Part shown: positions 58,838 to 64,000 of the stretch, one piece after another
How positions within the stretch are numbered: position 1 is the stretch's first letter
Layout of the letters: every line of letters starts with the position of its first letter
Origin: Microbacterium esteraromaticum
GTDB lineage: Bacteria > Actinomycetota > Actinomycetes > Actinomycetales > Microbacteriaceae
DNA length: 64,000 nucleotides
Assembly: GCF_028747645.1 (NCBI RefSeq)
Contig: NZ_CP118100.1
Location: forward strand, 3,100,001-3,164,000
Direction: 5' to 3'
Made by a program: the position numbers and the translations under genes
Notes under the pieces: model-generated
The model's input: only the letters and a program-made list of their open reading frames with translations
Told to the model about the DNA's origin: nothing
The model's database searches: none

Positions 58838-59790
58838 CGGGCCCCTCGCAGTGTGCGGGCGAGCACCCGTCGGCGCGGCCCGTCGAACCGGGCGATCGCG
58901 GCATCGGTCTGGTCTCGGGGCAGGCGGGCGAGCAGGTCGCCGATGCCGCGGCGCATCTCGCGGCGCACGGTGGCCGGCATCCGCCGTGACCGCACGAGGT
59001 GGTGCGCGCTGAGCGCGAGCACCGTGGTGACGGCTTTGGGCAGCATCCGCTCGGCCTCGCGATCCGACGTGACGATGTCGAGTACCTCGCCCATGGCGCG
59101 GGTGAAATGCAGCTGGCGTGCATCGGGGGCCTGAGACAGCGACCCGGGCAGGCCGCGCCGGTAGAGCAGGTGCGGGGCGTCGACGACGGCGAACCGTTGC
59201 GCGTGCAGGTGCAGCCGCCAGATCCAGGGGCGGTCCTCAGCCGTGAACAGGCCGTCGCTGAAATCGGCGAGGCCCTCGTCGATTACGCGCCGATGCAGCA
59301 GCCCCGCCCACGCGTAGGGGTAGTCGACCATGCTGCGGTCCTCGACCGGCAGCACCGCCGCGCGGGGGTCGGTGACGACGCCGCGATGGGTGAACGGCGC
59401 CCGCACCAGGCGGCGGTCGGCGCCGGTGACGGTGACGTGATCGGTGCGCACGAAGTCGCAGCCGAGGCCGTGCAGTGCGCGGGCGAGCACGGGCAGGCGG
59501 CCGGGCTGCATCCAGTCGTCGCCGTCGATGAAGCAGAACGCATCGCCCTCGACGTGCGCCAGCCCCTGGTTGCGGGCGGTGGCAAGGCCCCGAGGCACCT
59601 CGTTGCGAAGGACCTCGGCGTGCGCGAAGCGCTCGGCGTACTGCCGCATGATCTCGCCCGTACGGTCGCGGGAGCCGTCGTCGACCGCGACCAGTTTGAG
59701 TGCCCGGTCGTCGTCGAACTGTCGGGTGAGCGTCTCAAGTGTCGTGCCGATCATCGCGCCGGCGTCCTTGGCCGGCACGATCACGGTCAT
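58834..59790 (-). CDS. Family 2 glycosyltransferase
   Basis: A GT-A enzyme read from ATG 59790 (MTVIVPAKDAGAMIGTTLET): nucleotide-sugar site VAVDDGSRD, metal site FIDGDDWMQ, then acceptor-side HRRVIDEGLADFSDGLFTAEDRPWI. 318 residues with this start; upstream in-frame GTGs up to 59883 are less likely because they run towards the iron box. First gene of the sialic-acid operon. Probably adds the acceptor or primer sugar. Confidence 0.82.
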   Translation of the reverse strand: MTVIVPAKDAGAMIGTTLETLTRQFDDDRALKLVAVDDGSRDRTGEIMRQYAERFAHAEVLRNEVPRGLATARNQGLAHVEGDAFCFIDGDDWMQPGRLPVLARALHGLGCDFVRTDHVTVTGADRRLVRAPFTHRGVVTDPRAAVLPVEDRSMVDYPYAWAGLLHRRVIDEGLADFSDGLFTAEDRPWIWRLHLHAQRFAVVDAPHLLYRRGLPGSLSQAPDARQLHFTRAMGEVLDIVTSDREAERMLPKAVTTVLALSAHHLVRSRRMPATVRREMRRGIGDLLARLPRDQTDAAIARFDGPRRRVLARTLRGAR

Positions 59791-59900
59791 CGACGCGCCA
59801 CGCACCGCCCCATCGTGCGACGCCGTCGTTACGCGTGTGCATCCGGCGGGTGAACGGGTGGTTGAGGGGTGAGCGGCGTGCACGCCACCCGCATCTCGAG

Positions 59901-59919
59901 TTAGGTTAGCCTTTGCTAA
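59901..59919. promoter_or_regulatory. IdeR/DtxR-type iron box
   Basis: TTAGGTTAGCCTTTGCTAA matches the 19-bp IdeR/DtxR consensus (TTAGGTTAGSCTAACCTAA) at 16 positions. It lies 71 nt before the chosen start of the siderophore binding protein and can repress the importer when iron is plentiful. Confidence 0.8.
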
Positions 59920-59990
59920 TTTCTCAGGTGCTGCCGTTCGCCTCGCACTACCTCGACAGGCAGCACCGATCCCGACTGAAAGGTCTCGTT

Positions 59991-60947
59991 GTGAAGCGAT
60001 ACGCCCTGCCCGCAGTCCTGTCCGTCAGCATCCTCGCACTGAGCGGGTGCGGTTCCAGCCCCGCCTCGTCGGATGCGTCCGACGAGACCGCCGACGAGAT
60101 CGTGCTGACGCACCCGACCGAGGCGGGCCTGTCGATCACGTTCGACGCGCAGCCCGAGACGCTGGTCATGGACTGCTACGCCTACAGTTCGCTGCACGAG
60201 TACGGCGTCGAGCCGGTGGCGCTGTTCGGTTACGACTGCGACAACCCCTTCGTCATGGGTGACATCGACATCAGCGACATCGAGCGCGTCGGGCAGGACG
60301 GCGAGATCGATGTCGAGAAGCTCGCCGCGCTGCGCCCCGATGCGATCCTGGGCCACGGCGGTGCCGACGGCTGGTCGTGGTTCGATGACGACGTCAACGC
60401 TCAGCTGACGCGGGTCGCGCCGTTCGTTCCGGTGCAGTACACCGACTCGGTGGATGCCGGGATCGCCGCCGTCCGCGACCTCGCCGCGTTCTTCGGCGCC
60501 GACGTCGAGGCCGACCACATCGTCGCCGCGGACGCCGACTATGAAGAGGCCAAGAAGACGTTCAGCGCCGCGGTCGCCGACAACGACCTCGGCATCATGT
60601 TCACCAGCCCCGGAAACGAGATGCTCTACACGGCCGTGGGCTTCGCCCCGTCGGATCTGCTCGCCGAGCTGGGCGCCACGGTGATCGGACCCGACAAGCC
60701 CGAGAGCGGCAACCCGTGGGGTCAGGTCGCCTGGGAAGAGGCATCGACCCACCCCGCCGACATCATCCTCGTCGAGGGGTACTCGGACGACTTCGCGTTC
60801 ACGGCCGAGCTGTGGCAGAGCCTGCCGGCGGTGTCGGCCGGCCAGCTGGGGCCCTGGGGTTCGAAGGGTGCCATGACCAGCAGTGCGTATGCCGCGTGGC
60901 TGAACGCCATGGCCGAGCTGGTCACGGCGTCCGAGGACGTCGCCTGA
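59991..60947 (+). CDS. Iron-siderophore ABC transporter substrate-binding lipoprotein
   Basis: A 318-residue lipoprotein from GTG 59991 (signal VKRYALPAVLSVSILALSG then C). FecB/FepB-type periplasmic-binding fold without a hinge: YGVEPVALFGYDC, IERVGQDGEIDVEKLAALRP, DAILGHGG, YEEAKKTFSAAV. It binds a ferric siderophore and hands it to the two permeases encoded next. An iron box precedes the gene. The siderophore type is not determinable. Confidence 0.88.
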   Translation: MKRYALPAVLSVSILALSGCGSSPASSDASDETADEIVLTHPTEAGLSITFDAQPETLVMDCYAYSSLHEYGVEPVALFGYDCDNPFVMGDIDISDIERVGQDGEIDVEKLAALRPDAILGHGGADGWSWFDDDVNAQLTRVAPFVPVQYTDSVDAGIAAVRDLAAFFGADVEADHIVAADADYEEAKKTFSAAVADNDLGIMFTSPGNEMLYTAVGFAPSDLLAELGATVIGPDKPESGNPWGQVAWEEASTHPADIILVEGYSDDFAFTAELWQSLPAVSAGQLGPWGSKGAMTSSAYAAWLNAMAELVTASEDVA

Positions 60948-60954
60948 CACGTCG

Positions 60955-61992
60955 GTGAGAACCACGGATGCCACGGCGCAGCCACCTGTGACCACCGCGC
61001 CCACGCTGCGCGGCGTGGGGCTCATCCCCCTCGCGGCCCTGTGCCTCGCTGCTCTCGCCTTGAGCATGCTGGTCGGGTCGCGAGGGGTGTCCCCCGCCGA
61101 GATCACCCAGTTCCTGTTCGCTCCCGACCCAGCCGACCCGCTGTCGAACGTGGTCTGGCAGTCGCGCGTTCCGCGCACGCTGCTGGTGCTGCTGGCCGGC
61201 GCCGCACTGGGCGTCGCCGGTGCGCTGATGCAGGCGGTCACCCGCAACCCCCTCGCCGACCCCGGCATTCTCGGCGTCAACGCCGGAGCCTCGCTCGCCG
61301 TCGTGTTCGGGCTCGCGTTTCTCGGCCTCACCGACGTCGCCGACTACATGTGGTGGTCGTTTGCCGGGGCCCTGATCACCTCGGTGCTCGTCTTCGCCAT
61401 CGGCAACAGCGGCCCGGTGCGATCTAGCCCGGTGCGCATGACTCTCGCCGGGGTCGCCCTCGGCGCCGTGCTGTCGGGGTTCGCCTCGGCCGTGCTGCTG
61501 TCGAACTCCGATGTACTCCGGCGCATGCGCGGGTGGTCGGCCGGCACCACGGCGTCGCAGTCCCTCGACGCCGTGCTGTCCATCGCCCCGTTCATCGTCA
61601 TCGGGCTGGTCATCGCGCTGCTGAGCAGCCGCTCTCTTGACGTGCTCGCCCTCGGCGAGGCATCCGCGATCGCCATGGGCGCCAAGCCCCAGCGCATCCG
61701 CCTGATCTCACTCGTCTCGATCGCGCTCCTCGCCGGCGGTGCCACGGCCGTCGCGGGCCCCATCGGGTTCATCGGGCTGATGGCTCCGCATCTTGCTCGG
61801 ATGCTCGTGGGTCCGCATCAGGGGTGGATCATGGCCTACTCGATCGTGCTGGCACCCACGGTGCTCGGCTTCGCCGACGTGCTCGGGCGGGTGCTTGTCG
61901 CCGGTGAGGTTCCCGTCGGTGTGGTCACCGCCTTCATCGGCGCCCCGGTGCTGATCGCGATGGTGCGCCGCGCACGAGTCCAGGAGGTCTGA
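60955..61992 (+). CDS. FecCD-family siderophore permease, subunit 1
   Basis: A 345-residue integral membrane protein with about nine helices: RVPRTLLVLLAGAALGVAGA, MQAVTRNPLADPGILGVNAG, GGATAVAGPIGFIGLMAPHL. Typical FecCD residues are present; the coupling helix lies near RLVGPHQGWI-like. Start GTG 60955 follows closely on the binding-protein stop; a GTG 11 codons later is possible. Heterodimer partner is the next gene. Confidence 0.9.
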   Translation: MRTTDATAQPPVTTAPTLRGVGLIPLAALCLAALALSMLVGSRGVSPAEITQFLFAPDPADPLSNVVWQSRVPRTLLVLLAGAALGVAGALMQAVTRNPLADPGILGVNAGASLAVVFGLAFLGLTDVADYMWWSFAGALITSVLVFAIGNSGPVRSSPVRMTLAGVALGAVLSGFASAVLLSNSDVLRRMRGWSAGTTASQSLDAVLSIAPFIVIGLVIALLSSRSLDVLALGEASAIAMGAKPQRIRLISLVSIALLAGGATAVAGPIGFIGLMAPHLARMLVGPHQGWIMAYSIVLAPTVLGFADVLGRVLVAGEVPVGVVTAFIGAPVLIAMVRRARVQEV

Positions 61993-61995
61993 ACG

Positions 61996-63048
61996 ATGAC
62001 ACAGCTCGATTTCGGTCGCACGGTCTATCGGGTCGGAAAGCCCGAGCGCCCCGTGCTGATGCTCGACGCCCGCTCGGTGGTCGTCTGCTCGGTGCTCTGG
62101 GTTGCCACGTTCGCCCTCGCCTGTTTCGCAATGGCCACCGGTTCGGCGCAGATCACCCTCGGCGAGGTACTGCAGGTGATCGCGGGGGCGGGCGATGACT
62201 ACACGAACATGGTCGTCGCCGAGTGGCGCGCCCCGCGCATTCTGCTGGCGATCCTGTTGGGCGCCTGTCTCGCGATCAGTGGCGCGATCTTTCAGAACCT
62301 CACCGGCAACCCGCTCGGTTCGCCCGACGTGATCGGCTTTCAGACCGGCTCGTTCACGGGTGCGCTGATCGTGATGCTGGTGCTGCGCGGCGGCTCGGTC
62401 GAGACGATGATCGCCGCGCTGATCGGAGGCATGGCGACCGCGCTGGTGGTGTTCTCGCTCTCGATCACGCGCGGCGCTGTGCGCGGCGTGCGCCTGATCA
62501 TCGTCGGCATCGGCGTCAGCGCGATGCTGGCCTCGTTCAACGTCTGGCTCATGCTGACCGCCACCGTCGAGGACGCCCTGATGGCGGGCCTGTGGGGTGC
62601 GGGCAGCCTGGCGGGCGTCACGTGGTGGCACGTCGCGCTGGCCGGTGCGGCCGCCGCTGTGTTCCTCGTGGCGGCCGGTCTGCTCTCGCGCCCGATGCGG
62701 CTGATGCGCATCGGCGCGCCGTTCGCCACGGCGCTGGGCCAGCGGGTGCGCTCGGTTCAGGTCGCGGCGGTCATCGTGGGTGTCGCGCTCACGGCGATCG
62801 CGACGGCGACGATCGGGCCGGTGTCGTTCATCGCCCTCGCCGCGCCGCAGATCGCGCGGCGGCTCGTGCCGAGCGACGGGCTCGCCCTCGCACCCACCGC
62901 CGCCGTGGGGGCGTTCCTGCTGTTGCTGGCCGACGTCGTGGCGCAGCGCATCCACCCCCATTCCCCGCTTCCCGTCGGCATCGTCACGGTGTGCATCGGC
63001 GGGCTCTACTTCTTGTGGTTGCTGATGAGAGAAGGCAAGACCCGATGA
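61996..63048 (+). CDS. FecCD-family siderophore permease, subunit 2
   Basis: A 350-residue membrane protein, start ATG 61996 with AGGAGG upstream. Features: WRAPRILLAILLGACLAISG, FQNLTGNPLGSPDVIGFQTG, TIGPVSFIALAAPQIARRLV. It pairs with the first permease to form the channel. Its stop overlaps the ATPase ATG by 4 nt. Confidence 0.9.
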   Translation: MTQLDFGRTVYRVGKPERPVLMLDARSVVVCSVLWVATFALACFAMATGSAQITLGEVLQVIAGAGDDYTNMVVAEWRAPRILLAILLGACLAISGAIFQNLTGNPLGSPDVIGFQTGSFTGALIVMLVLRGGSVETMIAALIGGMATALVVFSLSITRGAVRGVRLIIVGIGVSAMLASFNVWLMLTATVEDALMAGLWGAGSLAGVTWWHVALAGAAAAVFLVAAGLLSRPMRLMRIGAPFATALGQRVRSVQVAAVIVGVALTAIATATIGPVSFIALAAPQIARRLVPSDGLALAPTAAVGAFLLLLADVVAQRIHPHSPLPVGIVTVCIGGLYFLWLLMREGKTR

Positions 63049-63827
63049 CCCGACTGCTCGTAGAAGAGGCAACCCTCAGCTACGCCGACCGCACGATCTG
63101 CACAGACGTCTCGGTCGACATCCCCGACGGCCGGTTCACCGTGATCATCGGCCCGAACGCCTGCGGCAAGTCCACGCTGCTGAAGAGCCTAACCCGCCTG
63201 CTCACGCCCACCAGCGGGCGGGTGATGCTCGACGGCCATGCCCTGCACGCCCAGCCCACCAAGCAGATCGCGCGCACGGTGGGTCTGTTGCCGCAGGGTC
63301 CCGTGGCGCCCGATGGCATCCGCGTGGTCGATCTCGTGCAGCGCGGTCGATATCCGCATCAGCGGCTGTTCTCGCCGTGGTCACCCGAGGACGAGCGGAT
63401 TGTCGCCGACGCCATGGACGCCACCGGTGTGCGGCACCTGTCGGGCCGGATGGTCGACGAGCTCTCGGGTGGGCAGCGGCAGCGGGTGTGGATGGCCGTG
63501 GCCCTCGCCCAGAGCACGCCGATCCTGCTGCTCGACGAGCCGACCACCTATCTCGACCTCAGCCACCAGTTGGAGCTGCTCGAGCTGTGCCGCGACCTGA
63601 ATCGGAGTCACGGTCACACGCTCGTGGCGGTGCTGCACGACCTCAATCAGGCGGCCCGCTACGCCGATCACATCATCGCGATGCACGACGGCAGCGTCGT
63701 CGCCACCGGAGCCCCCGATGAGGTGATCACCGAGAGCCTGCTCGCCGAGGTCTTCGGTCTGGATGCCCGGGTGCTCACCGACCCAGAATCCGGCAGCCCG
63801 CTCGTGGTGCCCCGGTGGCACCACTGA
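63045..63827 (+). CDS. Siderophore ABC transporter ATP-binding protein (FecE/FepC-type)
   Basis: A 260-residue ATPase with Walker A GPNACGKST (serine/threonine normal), signature LSGGQRQRVWMA, Walker B ILLLDEPTTYLD and the switch histidine VLHDLNQ. It powers uptake by the FecCD pair. ATG 63045 overlaps the permease stop; the much longer open frame upstream is not used. Confidence 0.92.
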   Translation: MTRLLVEEATLSYADRTICTDVSVDIPDGRFTVIIGPNACGKSTLLKSLTRLLTPTSGRVMLDGHALHAQPTKQIARTVGLLPQGPVAPDGIRVVDLVQRGRYPHQRLFSPWSPEDERIVADAMDATGVRHLSGRMVDELSGGQRQRVWMAVALAQSTPILLLDEPTTYLDLSHQLELLELCRDLNRSHGHTLVAVLHDLNQAARYADHIIAMHDGSVVATGAPDEVITESLLAEVFGLDARVLTDPESGSPLVVPRWHH

Positions 63828-63843
63828 GCGGGACCCGCGGGGT

Positions 63844-63880
63844 GGTGAGGGCGATCCGACACTGTCGGATCGCCCTCACC
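63844..63880. terminator. 17-bp perfect hairpin after the siderophore operon
   Basis: GGTGAGGGCGATCCGAC (63844-63860), loop ACT, GTCGGATCGCCCTCACC (63864-63880). It follows the ATPase stop by 16 nt and lies 30 nt past the end of the convergent gene, so it can act in both directions. Confidence 0.88.
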
Positions 63881-63910
63881 GTCCGACGTGGAATCGTCGC
63901 GGGATAGCGC

Positions 63911-64000
63911 TCAGCGCACGACCGCGGGCACGTCGGCCCACAGCGCCCGCTCGGCGGCTTCCGGTGCTGCCGGAATCCGCCCCGCGCCGTCGGGCTCGGG
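63911..64000 (-). CDS. C-terminal end of an unrecognised minus-strand gene
   Basis: Reading minus strand from the window end gives 29 residues (PEPDGAGRIPAAPEAAERAL then WADVPAVVR) and TGA 63911. Convergent with the siderophore operon, 30 nt beyond its terminator. Too little is visible to name it. Confidence 0.4.
   Translation of the reverse strand, partial: PEPDGAGRIPAAPEAAERALWADVPAVVR

Noticed and set aside
61708-63072. 454-residue minus-strand frame opposite the FecCD permeases
   Set aside because: The permease frames carry all recognised motifs; this frame is a shadow.

Overview
The window is very GC-rich and dense with genes. It reads as a chromosomal segment of a high-GC actinobacterium, most likely Microbacteriaceae (Microbacterium-like). 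The reasons are GTG/TTG starts, ATGA/GTGA-coupled operons, the frequent GGATGC/GCATCC usage, an IdeR/DtxR-type iron box, a BkdABC-type oxoacid dehydrogenase, and an rpsF-ssb-rpsR-rplI-dnaB region with actinobacterial signatures. I saw no rRNA, tRNA or CRISPR array.

Layout. 1-27.6 kb is mostly housekeeping and metabolism: a zinc-type ABC importer with a Zur-like operator, the bkdABC operon, an HisC-like aminotransferase, a RhuM/Doc-type protein, a WXG-like/lipase-like pair, a tyrosine phosphatase coupled to purB, a frameshifted lipoprotein sugar dehydrogenase, small membrane proteins, a MATE transporter, a baeRF-type protein, a MarR regulator with two probable target genes (NAD(P)-binding reductase and two-domain VOC protein) sharing one operator motif, a cupredoxin lipoprotein, a zinc alcohol dehydrogenase, a DnaJ-NERD-like protein, a WYL regulator, hydrolases and a GNAT protein.

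27.7-43.6 kb is an accessory defence island, all on the minus strand and largely translationally coupled. Its order of transcription is: degenerate HTH/N6-methylase-like protein, hsdM, hsdS, a membrane protein, a cN-I-like 5'-nucleotidase with a tiny leader ORF, a DnaQ-type exonuclease with BRCT, a DUF4230-like membrane protein plus a helical protein, a Fic protein, hsdR, and two unrecognised proteins, the last with a zinc-knuckle tail. Type I restriction genes are thus split by about 5.4 kb of accessory genes. A truncated DUF2130 gene and a DUF5677-type gene lie at the right edge.

45.3-53.8 kb carries dnaB (with a class 3-like intein in the Walker A loop), a cluster of DnaA-box-like sequences upstream of it, three secreted low-complexity/chaplin-like proteins (the last with an LAXTG sorting signal), and rplI-rpsR-ssb-rpsF. 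53.9-59.8 kb is a nonulosonic (sialic) acid surface-polymer operon: GT2 glycosyltransferase, polysialyltransferase-family protein, CMP-sialate synthetase fused to a HAD phosphatase, NeuB-like synthase and DUF6716-type glycosyltransferase. 59.9-63.8 kb is an iron-siderophore ABC importer behind an iron box.

The most novel-looking items are the accessory modules nested between hsdS and hsdR, the repetitive palindrome-like elements sitting in frame inside linkers of HsdM and the sialate synthetase, the class 3 intein, and the chaplin-like cluster with a decayed duplicate.
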